A stretch of DNA of 64,000 bases from Bradyrhizobium canariense (GTDB lineage Bacteria > Pseudomonadota > Alphaproteobacteria > Rhizobiales > Xanthobacteraceae), in contig NZ_LT629750.1 of NCBI RefSeq assembly GCF_900105125.1, positions 7,529,001 to 7,593,000 of the forward strand, in the 5' to 3' direction. This document shows, piece by piece, positions 1 to 8,710 of the stretch. The notes under the pieces are model-generated. The model was not told the DNA's origin, ran no database searches, and was given only the letters and a program-made list of their open reading frames with translations. Position 1 is the stretch's first letter, and every line of letters begins with the position of its first letter. A program made the position numbers and the translations under genes.

Positions 1-316
1 ATTGGCCTTCGCTGGTGAGCGGCGCTCCGCCGCCCATTGAACAAAATCGTCCCCCAGACAGCCCCATCAGAGGGAAGAGCTCCTGCCCAGGCTGCACGAG
101 CGGAGAGAGATCGGCCGTTCGAAGTCCCACCAGCGCGGACGTGTACGCTTTCCGCTCCGATAGCTCGATCGAGAAGGTCGGCGCTCCGCTCATGCGGTGC
201 TTGAGAATGATGTTGCCGTGAATATCGATGACACAAACGGCAACCGGTACGTTGGCGCGTGCTGACTGCGCTTCGACGCGGTCCGCAATATTCTTCGCGA
301 AGGCAAGCAAATCCAT
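1..316 (-). CDS. GlcG/HbpS heme-binding-like protein (partial, runs off left edge)
   Basis: The visible 105 residues form the N-terminal part of a GlcG/HbpS (DUF336) domain. Seen: a sequence close to PVAVCVIDIHGNIILKHRM, then GAPTFSIELSERKAYTSA, and a Gly-rich MGGGAPL near the cut end, all typical of this fold. There is no signal peptide. The ATG at 316 follows AAAGGACACC, a good ribosome site. Family members bind heme or are linked to glycolate and diol metabolism, but nothing here identifies a ligand. The C-terminus lies outside the window. It has the same direction as the crotonase gene to its right (67-nt gap), so the two may be cotranscribed. Confidence 0.7.
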   Translation of the reverse strand, partial: MDLLAFAKNIADRVEAQSARANVPVAVCVIDIHGNIILKHRMSGAPTFSIELSERKAYTSALVGLRTADLSPLVQPGQELFPLMGLSGGRFCSMGGGAPLTSEGQ

Positions 317-382
317 GGTCGGTGTCCTTTCTGATGAGCATTGCGCGGAAGGGAAAATTCAGGCTCGCGTCCTTCGGGCGCG

Positions 383-1228
383 TCAGCCTCCGTGGCCGAG
401 TTGCCCCACATAGAATCCCAGGCGATCTTCCGCGTCTCCGGGCCGATGAAAGCCCTTCTCAAACAAGGCCTTGATCTTGCGCTGCGCAGCTGGCCGAGCG
501 ATCGAGGCCATACAGGCGTCCCAGCCGGCGGCGATCTCGACGTCCGGCGGCAGGCTCGCGGCACTCACGAGGCGCTTCGTGTTCGCTATCGCCCACTTGT
601 CAAACGATGCGATGCGGGTCGCCAGTGCATCGACGAATTCATCGAGCTCGGCGTCCGGCAGCGACCGGTTCACATAGCCATAAGCTTCAGCCAGGTCGCC
701 CCCGACGTCATTGGAACTCAGGAGCACCTCCAAGGCTCTCTGTCTGCCCATTTGCCGTGGCAGGCGCGCCATCGGTCCTCCCCCAGCGACCAGGCCGACC
801 CCCACTTCCCACTGCGACAGACGTGTTTTCTCGCGGCTTGCAAAACTCATGTCGCACGCCAGGGCGATCTCACTTCCGTTCCCGGTCGCGCGCCCGCGGA
901 TCAAAGCGATCGATACGACGGGCATGCGGGTTAGACGAACGAGGATGTCCGGCCATGCCTCCAGTCCCGTCGGCCCTTGAGGCATGCTGGTCAGATCTCT
1001 CATATCGGCGTTGAAATCACTGTGATTCAGGAAAAATCCTTCAACGGCACTGTCGAAGACCAGAACCTTGACCTGCTGGTCGGCCTCCACGGCCGTGACG
1101 ATCTCCCTAAGCTCGCGAACGAACCGCGGGCCCATCACGTTCAGTGGAGGATTGTCGAAGGTGACTCGCCAATAGGCGGTCGATGAGCGAGTGAGCCGAA
1201 TCTGTGCTTTCTCTTTCGCTGTGTTCAT
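383..1228 (-). CDS. Enoyl-CoA hydratase/isomerase (crotonase) family protein
   Basis: A 281-residue crotonase-fold protein. Seen: an oxyanion-hole region (VKVLVFDSAVEGFFLNHSDF), the second-helix motif ATGNGSEIALACD and the segment SQWEVGVGLVAGGG. Both Glu positions used by true hydratases (in GSE and in WEV) are present, but the usual GG is GN and the A-G-A-D loop is replaced by L-N-H-S-D, so the substrate and the reaction are uncertain. The reading frame is open far upstream. The ATG at 1228 is chosen because GGAGG lies 5 nt before it and the fold begins just after. It probably acts on an acyl-CoA in the cytoplasm. It shares direction with the flanking GlcG-like and DJ-1-like genes. Confidence 0.78.
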   Translation of the reverse strand: MNTAKEKAQIRLTRSSTAYWRVTFDNPPLNVMGPRFVRELREIVTAVEADQQVKVLVFDSAVEGFFLNHSDFNADMRDLTSMPQGPTGLEAWPDILVRLTRMPVVSIALIRGRATGNGSEIALACDMSFASREKTRLSQWEVGVGLVAGGGPMARLPRQMGRQRALEVLLSSNDVGGDLAEAYGYVNRSLPDAELDEFVDALATRIASFDKWAIANTKRLVSAASLPPDVEIAAGWDACMASIARPAAQRKIKALFEKGFHRPGDAEDRLGFYVGQLGHGG

Positions 1229-1561
1229 CAGAGCCTCCATGCGTTGGTTCTTGTTCAATCTCAGTCCACAGGATGGCGCAGATAGAGTTTGGTTTGCCCT
1301 CAACCAGCCATCGGTAGAGTCCGCGGGCGGCCCACGGCGCCAACAAACCGCCGGGAGCGTATCGAGGTTATCAATGCCGAGGTCTGTCACCGCACGTGCT
1401 CTCGGCGCCCGCGCACTGATCGGGCGTCCGAGCCCAGCTTGGCGCCGCGATGGAGCTGCCATTTTTGCGGTGCTGGAGAGGCGCCGATCGAAGGCGCCTC
1501 TCCAGCGGCAACTGGCCGCCGCATCCATGGGAAACCTGAAGTCGTTCGATAGTTCTTCGAT
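1229..1561. other. Non-coding gap with a strong hairpin
   Basis: This 333-bp gap lies between two minus-strand genes. No convincing gene is seen. Reading frames crossing it have no start with a ribosome site and no recognisable motif. It holds the perfect inverted repeat listed separately. Confidence 0.5.
1472..1506. repeat. 14-bp perfect inverted repeat (hairpin)
   Basis: The arm GCTGGAGAGGCGCC at 1472-1485 pairs perfectly with 1493-1506 around a 7-nt loop. It lies 56 nt past the stop of the DJ-1-like gene on the minus strand. No T-tract follows on either strand, so it is not a textbook intrinsic terminator. It could stabilise the mRNA 3' end, assist Rho-dependent termination or act in processing. 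Confidence 0.6.
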
Positions 1562-2275
1562 CTACGAAGCCCGAGCGGTGGCAGCCGGTTTGCCCTTTTG
1601 CTTCAGCGCCGCCATCAGGGTCTTCGCGGCTGGGCCCGAGGAATGTGGGTTCTGTCCTGTGATCAGCAGGCCGTTGCTGACCACGTGAACTTCCCAATTG
1701 GCCTTCTTCGAGAAGGTGGCGCCCAGTTTCAACATCTCATCTTCGACCAGAAAGGGCACGATCTTCGTGAGGCCGACCTCTTCTTCCTCGCCGTTGGTGA
1801 AGCCGGTAACTTCCTTGCCCTGTACCAGTGGCTTGCCGTCCGTCGTCTTGACGTGACGCAGCGCACCCGTGGAATGGCACACGACGGCGATTGTCTTGCC
1901 GGCGGCAAGGAAAGACTCGATGAGCTTGATGGAGTGCTTGTCTTCGGCGAGATCCCACATCGGGCCGTGGCCGCCCGGGTAGAAGACGGTGTCGAAGTCT
2001 TCCTGCCTGACGCTGTCAAGGCGAACGGTCTTGTCGAGCTGGGCTTCCGCAGCCGCGTCCTTCTCGAACCGGAGCGTGAGGTCAGTACGGAATTCGGGTT
2101 CGTTACTCTTGGGGTCGAGCGGCGGGCGCCCGCCTTTCGGGGATGCGAGCGTGATCTCGGCGCCGGCGTCCTTGAAAACGTAATAGGGAGCTGCAAGCTC
2201 TTCGAGCCAGAAGCCCGTTTTTCGCCCGGTGTTACCTAGTTGGTCGTGAGACGTGATGACCATCAGTACCTTCAT
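1562..2275 (-). CDS. DJ-1/PfpI family protein (type 1 glutamine amidotransferase-like, Hsp31-like)
   Basis: 237 residues of the class I glutamine-amidotransferase-like fold. Seen: an N-terminal MKVLMVITSH strand, GFWLEE with the conserved acidic residue, the strand DTVFYPGGHGPMWDL, and the nucleophile elbow AVVCHSTGAL containing the reactive Cys. Members of this branch (Hsp31, YhbO and relatives) are glyoxalase III, deglycase-like or stress chaperones. Which activity applies cannot be read here. It is cytoplasmic, with no signal peptide. The ATG at 2275 follows CGGAGG, and that ribosome site overlaps the first copy of a tandem repeat, suggesting tight control, perhaps by an electrophile-responsive repressor. 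Confidence 0.85.
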   Translation of the reverse strand: MKVLMVITSHDQLGNTGRKTGFWLEELAAPYYVFKDAGAEITLASPKGGRPPLDPKSNEPEFRTDLTLRFEKDAAAEAQLDKTVRLDSVRQEDFDTVFYPGGHGPMWDLAEDKHSIKLIESFLAAGKTIAVVCHSTGALRHVKTTDGKPLVQGKEVTGFTNGEEEEVGLTKIVPFLVEDEMLKLGATFSKKANWEVHVVSNGLLITGQNPHSSGPAAKTLMAALKQKGKPAATARAS

Positions 2276-2282
2276 GACCGCC

Positions 2283-2324
2283 TCCGTTGTTTGCGATATG
2301 CACTCCGTTGTTTGCGATATGCAC
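2283..2324. promoter_or_regulatory. Tandem 21-bp direct repeat over the DJ-1-like gene's ribosome site
   Basis: Two perfect, directly adjacent copies (2283-2303 and 2304-2324) of a unit containing CGTTGTTTGCGATATG. On the minus strand the gene-proximal copy supplies part of the GGAGG ribosome site of the gene starting at 2275. The unit contains a short dyad (TGC-GATAT-GCA). The spacing of two helical turns and the position suggest an operator for two repressor dimers or control of translation initiation. Confidence 0.5.
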
Positions 2325-2758
2325 CGCTATATTACACGCCCCGGCGGCCATTCCCGAGTCGATCGTTGTGAATTTCTTATGAACTGTCGAATTCGCACGA
2401 TGCTGTCGGCTAAATATATGAACGAATTAGTTATTTGCGTTGAGGTTTGTCCTGGATCAATCTTTGAACATGCCCGAAATGTGCGAGTATCCGGCGTGAA
2501 CAAACCTGTGCGGGAAGTCTACCCTTCGTGTCGGGATATCGGCCTCGCCGGTCGTTTCAGGAACGAGGCTGACGCAACGCGCGCCGTTAGTCCTGATCAT
2601 GCGAATGGCCAGTGAGCCTTGCGGCGTGCAGCAAGACCGTATTTTGAAACCAGTCTGCCGTCAGCGTCGACGAGAATCGGTTCAGGTCAATTGAATCAAG
2701 GAACCAGCAAGCGACTTGGATTCGCCTCGTAGTGACCTGCATTAGAACGTGGTTATGT
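2325..2758. other. Intergenic region, no gene recognised
   Basis: 434 bp between the repeat upstream of the DJ-1-like gene and the stop of the monooxygenase gene. It is lower in GC than its surroundings. It presumably holds the promoter of the minus-strand DJ-1-like gene. A short plus-strand frame through it has no recognisable domain and is not called. Confidence 0.4.
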
Positions 2759-3766
2759 CTACGCAAGACGACTGCTGCTGGGAAGAATGCCGGCAGCGTT
2801 GGCGATGAGCTCGAAGGAGCGCAGTCGAGTTGCATGGTCGTAGACATCGGACACGACGATAAGTTCGTCCGCGCCGGTTTCCGTAACGAGCGCGTCGATG
2901 CCGGCGCGAACGGTATCAGGCGATCCAACGATGGAGCGGGCGAGCATCCGCATCGCCTGCGTCTTTTCCGTCGGCGACCAGTAGCTTTCGATGTCATCGA
3001 TCGGCGGCTGACTAAGGCCGCGCGCGCCGCGGAAGATGTTTGCAAAGGACATCTGCTGCGTCGTCGCGAGCCGGCGAGCTTCATCATCGCTCGTGGCGGC
3101 GATAATGTTGACGCCGACCATCGCGTAGGGCCGATCAAGCTGTTCGGACGGCTTGAAGCGACTGCGGTAGATCTCCAGCGCGGGAATGAGAAGTTCGGGC
3201 GCAAAATGCGAGGCGAAAGCATAGGGAAGCCCGAGTTCGGCCGCGAGCATCGCGCCAAAGTTGCTCGATCCGAGAATCCACAACGGCACTTCCGTTCCCG
3301 CCGCCGGCACGGCCTGGATGCGCTGATTTGGACCGGCCGGAGCGAGGAATGCCTGCACTTCAAGAACGTCCTGCGGGAAGTTCTCGGCTGCTTCGGGCGT
3401 GCGGCGCAAGGCGCGCAGTGTGAGCTGGTCAGTCCCCGGCGCGCGGCCCAGCCCGAGATCGATACGGCCCGGAAACAGTCGCGCCAGCGTCCCAAATTGT
3501 TCAGCGATGACGTAGGGCGCATGATTGGGCAGCATGATGCCACCTGCGCCGACCCGGATGGTCTTTGTTCCTGCCGCAATATGGCCCAGCACGACCGACG
3601 TCGCGGCGCTTGCGATGCCCGGCATGTTGTGATGCTCCGCCACCCAGATGCGGCGATAGCCCCAATTCTCCGCATGGGCCGCAAGATCACGGGCATTGTC
3701 GAGCGCGCCGCGCGCATCCGTGTTTTCAGTGACGCGGACAAGATCGAGGATGGAAAGTGCTGTCAC
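2759..3766 (-). CDS. LLM-class flavin-dependent oxidoreductase (luciferase-like monooxygenase)
   Basis: 335 residues with the family's TIM-barrel pattern. Seen: [12 protein letters not shown] at the N-terminus, [19 protein letters not shown], then [23 protein letters not shown] and [16 protein letters not shown]. The AEHH and [13 protein letters not shown] motifs place it in the MsnO8-type branch of flavin-dependent monooxygenases that use reduced FMN from a separate reductase. The substrate is unknown. It starts with GTG at 3766 behind GGGAG. It stands alone, with no flavin reductase beside it. Confidence 0.88.
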   Translation of the reverse strand: MTALSILDLVRVTENTDARGALDNARDLAAHAENWGYRRIWVAEHHNMPGIASAATSVVLGHIAAGTKTIRVGAGGIMLPNHAPYVIAEQFGTLARLFPGRIDLGLGRAPGTDQLTLRALRRTPEAAENFPQDVLEVQAFLAPAGPNQRIQAVPAAGTEVPLWILGSSNFGAMLAAELGLPYAFASHFAPELLIPALEIYRSRFKPSEQLDRPYAMVGVNIIAATSDDEARRLATTQQMSFANIFRGARGLSQPPIDDIESYWSPTEKTQAMRMLARSIVGSPDTVRAGIDALVTETGADELIVVSDVYDHATRLRSFELIANAAGILPSSSRLA

Positions 3767-4224
3767 GAGTTCTCCCGAGTGAATCCGATCGCGTGGGATG
3801 TCGCCCGAGATGCCCGGCCGCGTTCACGCTCGTCCGAAAAGGGGGGAGACGTCATCCGTGTTGTTCAGCCATATGGAAGTTGACTCTGTGCAGGTCAATA
3901 CGCGACGCGTGCCGCGAGCGTGAAAAGCCAAGTTCGAGGCCAGGGATTTCATCCTTTTCGTAATTTCGCGGTCTTCTTACTTGTTACTTGGCGTGAGCGC
4001 AAAGCCGCTTGCGTCGGCCTTGCCCGGTTGCGGAGATGACGGCGACCGTTCGGACGGGGCCTACCAGCAACGTTTTTGTTCCCGCCGTGCCCTGCGTTTT
4101 CCCTTGCGCTGTTGCTGAAACGTGACAGTTGGGAGTCGGCGGTGTGATACCCTCCGTACAGCTCTAACCGGACGGATCATGCGATCTCATGGTTCGTGCC
4201 GGCGGGTTCGCGGGGGATCTCGGA
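3767..4224. other. Divergent promoter region, no gene seen
   Basis: 458 bp separate the divergent monooxygenase and lytic transglycosylase genes. No gene, RNA or repeat was recognised. It presumably carries both promoters, but no operator stands out. Confidence 0.4.
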
Positions 4225-6441
4225 ATGAACCAGCCCTTCCGGCCGCTAGCTTATATTTTTACCCTGGCCATGCTCGCCGGGTTTTCGAATGACGCGAGCG
4301 CGTTGACGCGCCATAAACAAATGCAACATGCGAAGAAGGCGGATGCGGCGACGGGGTCGCGGCATCAGCGCAAAACCGCGCTTAAAAAAGACAAGCATGA
4401 GAAAGACAAGCATGCGGCGCATGTCGCGGCAGCCCATGAGGCGTCGCCTGCCAATGTGCCCGCTCAGGGGACGGCAACCGTTCCGCTTTCGGGCGACCTT
4501 GCGATCGTAAAGAATGCGATCGATCTGGTGCGCCAGGGTAAAATCGGCGAAGCGACCGCTGCAGAAAAGACTATCGGCGATCCGGCGGCTCAGAAACTGG
4601 TCGAGTGGTTCATCCTGCGGCACCCGGACGCGGACGCGAATTTTGGCCGATATGCGGCATTCCTCGCCGATAACCCGGGCTGGCCGAGCAGGGGCCTGAT
4701 GCGCCGGCGGGCGGAAGCATTATTGTGGCAAGAGCGGATCGACGCGAGCGCGGTTCACGGTTTTACAGATGATCAGCCGGCGAGCGCCAAGGGCCGCTTC
4801 GCGCTCGCGCGGGCCCTTCTCGCCGAAGGCGACCGTGACGGCGCCGGACGTCAGGTTCGCGAGGCCTGGCGGTCGGCAGAATTGTCGGAACGCGTTGAAG
4901 CCGACGCGTTCGAGATGTTCCGCGATCTTCTGACGCGCGAAGATCATCGGGTGCGCATGGACAGGCGCATCGGCGTCAAGGATTTTTCAGGCGCGATGCG
5001 CGCAGCGCATCACCTTGGCAGCGATGATCTTTCGATCGTGAAGGCCTGTGCCGCGGTCACCGCGAATGAAACCAAGGCACTCGATCTGCTTGACGCTGTT
5101 TCGATCGACGCCCGTCAGGACCTGGGTTATACCCTATGCCGCATCGACTGGATGCAGCGTCACGATCGAGTAGCTGACGCAACCCGCCTGATGCTGGCCG
5201 CGCCGCGCGAGACGATGGCGCTTCAGGACACCGACGAGTGGTGGCGGGTCCGGCGCGTTCTCGCCCGCAAGCTGCTCGATCTCCGTAATTTCCAGACCGC
5301 CTATCAAGTCGCGCGCGACGCCGCGCCGCCGGCCAATGAAAATTACCGGGCTGAGTTCTATTTCCTGCCGGGCTGGATTGCGTTGCGTTATCTCAATGAT
5401 CCCACAACAGCACGTGCGCTTTTCGCCCATATTGACGATGGATCTGTCAATCCGATCGTGCTCGCGCGGGCGAATTATTGGCGAGGCCGCGCCGCCGAGG
5501 CCATCGGCGACAACGATGGCATGCGCGCTGGTTATGAAGCCGCCGCTCGATATCCCACCGCTTATTACGGGCAGCTTGCTCGGGCCAAGCTCGGCCTTGA
5601 CAGAATTGAGCTGCGAGCCCCGCAGCAAGCCGATCCGGAGGGGGGGCCTGCGCTTCCGGATGAGCTCGTGCACGCTGCCGATATGCTCTACTCGCTGGGC
5701 GAGCGTGACGTCGTCCTGAATTTTGTGACGGATCTCGCGGAACAGAGTGTCGACGCCACGGCGTTGGCCGCGCTTGGCGAGTTGACCGGTCGCCGCAACG
5801 ATGCACGCGCGATGCTGCAGATCGGGAAGACGGCGCTTGGCCGTGGGTTGGCGCTGGATCTTTACGCCTTCCCGACGATCGGGATACCGGAGCACAGGCC
5901 GATCGGTCCTGAAATCGACCGCAGCGTTATCTATTCGGTGGCACGCACGGAAAGCGCGTTCGATCAGCACGACAAGTCGCCGGCCAACGCGGTTGGCTTG
6001 ATGCAGGTTACCCCGGAAGCCGGGCGCGACACTGCAAAGAGATTTGGCGTCACCTATGATTGGGATCGGATGGTTTCTGATCCGGTATACAACGCCCAAA
6101 TGGGCGCGGCCGAACTCAGCGCGCTGTTACGGGAATACAATGGCTGTCACATCATGACCTTCGCCGGCTACAATGCCGGCCGCGGCCGCGTTCAGCAATG
6201 GGTGAAGCAGTACGGCGATCCGCGCGATCCCAACGTCGATGCGATCGATTGGGTGGAGCGCATTCCGTTTGCCGAAACGCGCAACTATGTCCAGCGCGTC
6301 ATGGAGAATTTGCAAGTTTATCGTGTCCGTTTCGATACTGGTGCGCCATTGATATCCGAGCTCTATCGGCGTCACGGACCGACGCAGGAGGCTGATTCGG
6401 CGGTCCTTTCCTCGGCGCAAACGTCGAAATCAGAGTGGTGA
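4225..6441 (+). CDS. Soluble lytic murein transglycosylase (Slt70-like)
   Basis: 738 residues: a signal peptide (MNQPFRPLAYIF..., cleavage near ASA-LT), a Lys/His-rich stretch, a long alpha-superhelical region (about 70-540) and a C-terminal SLT domain. Seen: VIYSVARTESAFD with catalytic Glu576, the substrate-groove motif NAVGLMQVTP, AGYNAGRGRVQQW, and ETRNYVQRVMENLQVYR, all hallmarks of family 1 transglycosylases. It cleaves peptidoglycan glycan strands in the periplasm, leaving anhydro-MurNAc ends. ATG 4225 is preferred over the in-frame start at 4189 because it begins a proper signal peptide behind GGGGGA. It appears monocistronic, with the next gene convergent. Confidence 0.92.
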   Translation: MNQPFRPLAYIFTLAMLAGFSNDASALTRHKQMQHAKKADAATGSRHQRKTALKKDKHEKDKHAAHVAAAHEASPANVPAQGTATVPLSGDLAIVKNAIDLVRQGKIGEATAAEKTIGDPAAQKLVEWFILRHPDADANFGRYAAFLADNPGWPSRGLMRRRAEALLWQERIDASAVHGFTDDQPASAKGRFALARALLAEGDRDGAGRQVREAWRSAELSERVEADAFEMFRDLLTREDHRVRMDRRIGVKDFSGAMRAAHHLGSDDLSIVKACAAVTANETKALDLLDAVSIDARQDLGYTLCRIDWMQRHDRVADATRLMLAAPRETMALQDTDEWWRVRRVLARKLLDLRNFQTAYQVARDAAPPANENYRAEFYFLPGWIALRYLNDPTTARALFAHIDDGSVNPIVLARANYWRGRAAEAIGDNDGMRAGYEAAARYPTAYYGQLARAKLGLDRIELRAPQQADPEGGPALPDELVHAADMLYSLGERDVVLNFVTDLAEQSVDATALAALGELTGRRNDARAMLQIGKTALGRGLALDLYAFPTIGIPEHRPIGPEIDRSVIYSVARTESAFDQHDKSPANAVGLMQVTPEAGRDTAKRFGVTYDWDRMVSDPVYNAQMGAAELSALLREYNGCHIMTFAGYNAGRGRVQQWVKQYGDPRDPNVDAIDWVERIPFAETRNYVQRVMENLQVYRVRFDTGAPLISELYRRHGPTQEADSAVLSSAQTSKSEW

Positions 6442-6483
6442 ATTGACTAGCGCGCCCGTCGCCGCGACATCTGACCGCAAGAT

Positions 6484-7548
6484 TCAAGGAATAATGCGCG
6501 CATCACGCAGCTGGGCAAACAGCTCGAAAAAGCTGTCATCGGTTGCCTGATAGTCGAGAAAGCCGAGCTTGCGGCTCTTGCTCATGTCGGTGACCACTTC
6601 GATCGGCCTGCCGAGATCCGCATCCGTGTGCCACGCCGACGTCACCACCGAAAGATCAGGCTCCGCCAGACGGTGCTCGCGCGCGATTTCCGCCCAGATC
6701 GGGCCTGCGTCGGCCAATTGACGCTCCAGCGGAATGCCTTCGCCAGGATATGGCGCGGGTTGCAAGCCGAACCAATTGGCGAGCTGCGTCCACATCCAGC
6801 TCCAGCGAAACACATCGCCATTGACGATGTTGAAAGCCTGATTGCGCGCCGCCTCGGTGGTGGCGGCCCATTCCAGATGGCGCGCCAGCAGCCTCGCGTC
6901 GGTCATGTCGGTAAGGCCGTTCCATTGCACCGCAGAGCCGGGGAACAGGAAAGGCCGTCCGGTCTTCCTGCAAATCGTCGCATAAACCGCCAGTGTCACC
7001 CCCATATTCATGGCATTGCCGACGGCGTAGCCGATGATCGTGTGCGGACGGTGTACACTCCAGCCGAAACCGTCGCGTTCAGCCGCGGAAAATACCTCGT
7101 CCTCCTGTGCATAGTAGAAATTGTCGATATCGAGTCGCGGCTGTTCTTCACGAAACGGCGTCGCCGGCAGCGCACCCTTGCCGTAAGCCTCGAACGGACC
7201 GAGGTAATGTTTCAGCCCGGTCACAAGCGCGACATGCCGAACCGAGCCCGAAGGCGACAGGACCTCGAGCACATTGCGCACCATCGCGCGATTGATCCTG
7301 ATGTTTTCCGCTTCGGTGTTCTGTCGCAGCCATGAGCTGATGAAAACATGTGTCGGACGCACGCCTTGCAGGGCGGTGCGAAGCGACGCCGCATCCAGCA
7401 GGTCTGCCGCCACAGGCAGCACGCCAGCAAAGTCGGAAGACGGCCGCCGCGCCAGTCCGTATACCTGCCAGCCCCGTTTGCGTAGATGCCGCGCGAGGTT
7501 GTTGCCGACGATCCCGGTGGCCCCGACGACCAGCGCTGACTGTGTCAT
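6484..7548 (-). CDS. PRISE-type SDR (progesterone 5-beta-reductase/iridoid synthase-like) oxidoreductase
   Basis: 354 residues of an extended/atypical SDR. Seen: the NADP-binding motif GATGIVGNNLARHL near residue 9, LARRPSS after strand 2, VALVTGLKHYLGPFEAYGKG, and NFYYAQED, the Tyr-containing motif that marks the PRISE subgroup in place of YxxxK. Such enzymes reduce activated C=C bonds of enones. The bacterial physiological substrate is unknown. The ATG at 7548 follows GGAGATGAGCC. It is convergent with the transglycosylase and divergent from the GNAT gene, so it is probably transcribed alone. Confidence 0.85.
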   Translation of the reverse strand: MTQSALVVGATGIVGNNLARHLRKRGWQVYGLARRPSSDFAGVLPVAADLLDAASLRTALQGVRPTHVFISSWLRQNTEAENIRINRAMVRNVLEVLSPSGSVRHVALVTGLKHYLGPFEAYGKGALPATPFREEQPRLDIDNFYYAQEDEVFSAAERDGFGWSVHRPHTIIGYAVGNAMNMGVTLAVYATICRKTGRPFLFPGSAVQWNGLTDMTDARLLARHLEWAATTEAARNQAFNIVNGDVFRWSWMWTQLANWFGLQPAPYPGEGIPLERQLADAGPIWAEIAREHRLAEPDLSVVTSAWHTDADLGRPIEVVTDMSKSRKLGFLDYQATDDSFFELFAQLRDARIIP

Positions 7549-7630
7549 GGCTCATCTCCAATATCGAGGAGGGGAAATAGGAAATGATTTCCGGGTTGAC
7601 CAGAGGCACCGTTGAATCGGGATTCCGATC

Positions 7631-8326
7631 ATGTTCCACTCAAACCTGGCCGGCCAGCGACGTGTTTTCCATCACGCAAGCTCCCTTGAAGATCAGATAT
7701 CGATAGCCGTTCCAACGATCTCGCTGGTAACATGCGTGTGGTCGCAGCCGGCTCAAGAGTCGCCCGCTGATCACCTGAAAGTGGTGGTTCCGTTGGCGGT
7801 CCGTTCATATCCATCGAATTGGCAACGGGTGCTGATCCTCAAGGACGGTTCGCGGGTCTTTGCCCGTCCTATCCGTCCAGACGACGCGCCGAAGATCTTG
7901 TCGCTGCTGCGGAGTGTCAGCCGGGAGGACCTGCGGCTTCGATTTTTCGACTCGATCAAGGAGTTCTCACACGAATTCATCGTGAAGCTGACGCAGCTCG
8001 ACTACTCCCGCGCGATGGCCTTTGTCGCCTCCGACGAAGCTGAAGGCGATATTGTCGGCGTGGTTCGCCTTCATTCCGATTCGACTCGTGAAACCGGCGA
8101 GTTTGCGATTCTACTCAAATCGGATCGAAAGGGCAGGGGATTGGGATGGGCGTTGATGCAATTGATCATCGAGTACGCCAGGTCCGAAGGCCTAAAATCC
8201 ATCTCCGGTCAAATCCTGCATGAGAATTCGGTCATGCTAAACATGTGTCGCGAGCTTGGGTTTGAGGTCAAGGTCGACCCGATGGAGCTGGACATTTACG
8301 ATGTGAGTCTTGCGCTCACCGGCTAG
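7631..8326 (+). CDS. GNAT family N-acetyltransferase (Pat/AcuA-like domain)
   Basis: The C-terminal 170 residues are a GNAT domain resembling the acetyltransferase module of protein acetyltransferases Pat/YfiQ. Seen: LKDGSRVFARPIRPDDAPKI, then RLRFFDSIKEFS, and the acetyl-CoA loop RKGRGLGWALMQLIIEYA. The first 55 residues from ATG 7631 match nothing, so the true start may be downstream (for example GTG at 7781). In Pat the same module is fused to an acyl-CoA synthetase-like domain. Here it is free-standing, so it may acetylate proteins or be a detached relative. No ribosome site resolves the start. Confidence 0.75.
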   Translation: MFHSNLAGQRRVFHHASSLEDQISIAVPTISLVTCVWSQPAQESPADHLKVVVPLAVRSYPSNWQRVLILKDGSRVFARPIRPDDAPKILSLLRSVSREDLRLRFFDSIKEFSHEFIVKLTQLDYSRAMAFVASDEAEGDIVGVVRLHSDSTRETGEFAILLKSDRKGRGLGWALMQLIIEYARSEGLKSISGQILHENSVMLNMCRELGFEVKVDPMELDIYDVSLALTG

Positions 8327-8413
8327 CCGGCACCGAGCAAGATCAAGGTCGATCATTGTTTTTCGCAGCGGGTCATCTCCGCGACCGCCGCCGGATAGAA
8401 GCGATGAACGCTT

Positions 8414-8449
8414 CTGGCCATTGCCGGGGTTAAATCCGGCAACGGCCAG
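8414..8449. terminator. Imperfect hairpin between convergent genes
   Basis: TGGCC-A-TTGCCGG pairs with CCGGCAA-C-GGCCA around an 8-nt loop. It lies between the ends of the GNAT and small secreted protein genes, and a smaller AGAAGCG/CGCTTCT hairpin sits just left of it. There is no U-tract, so efficient intrinsic termination is uncertain. Confidence 0.4.
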
Positions 8450-8479
8450 TATGTTGGCGCATGTTCAAGATGCTCAGGC

Positions 8480-8710
8480 TCAATCGTTGTACTTCGGTCC
8501 ACCCCAATAGCGGTGCGTGTTGATCGGGGTTTCCGACGCCGGCATCATCGGACTGAAACCATCACGGTATTGGGCCATGCTCTGGCTCGAAAGACCAGCC
8601 TCCCTGGACCAGTGCTTGTGGCCTGTATGTGTCGTATGGGCATAGGCCTGTCCCGAGATCGCGGCGAACAGTACCATCGAGGTAATTAAAGCGAGACGTT
8701 TCGTATTCAT
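8480..8710 (-). CDS. Small secreted His-rich protein of unknown function
   Basis: 76 residues. A clear Sec signal peptide (MNTKRLALITSMVLFAAISG...AYA) is followed by HTTHTGHKHW, a His-rich start of the mature chain, then a low-complexity tail ending in YWGGPKYND. No family is recognised. The mature part of about 52 residues would be periplasmic or secreted, and the His cluster could bind metal (inference only). ATG 8710 is chosen over the in-frame ATG 8722 because GGAG lies 6 nt before 8710. A run of eight C sits just upstream of the gene (8733-8740). Confidence 0.65.
   Translation of the reverse strand: MNTKRLALITSMVLFAAISGQAYAHTTHTGHKHWSREAGLSSQSMAQYRDGFSPMMPASETPINTHRYWGGPKYND

Noticed and set aside
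2253..2615. 120-codon plus-strand frame through the tandem repeat
   Set aside because: Its apparent peptide repeat is just the DNA repeat translated; no ribosome site or family.
2732..3883. 383-codon plus-strand frame opposite the luciferase-like monooxygenase
   Set aside because: No start with a ribosome site and no motif; the minus-strand gene is clearly the real one.
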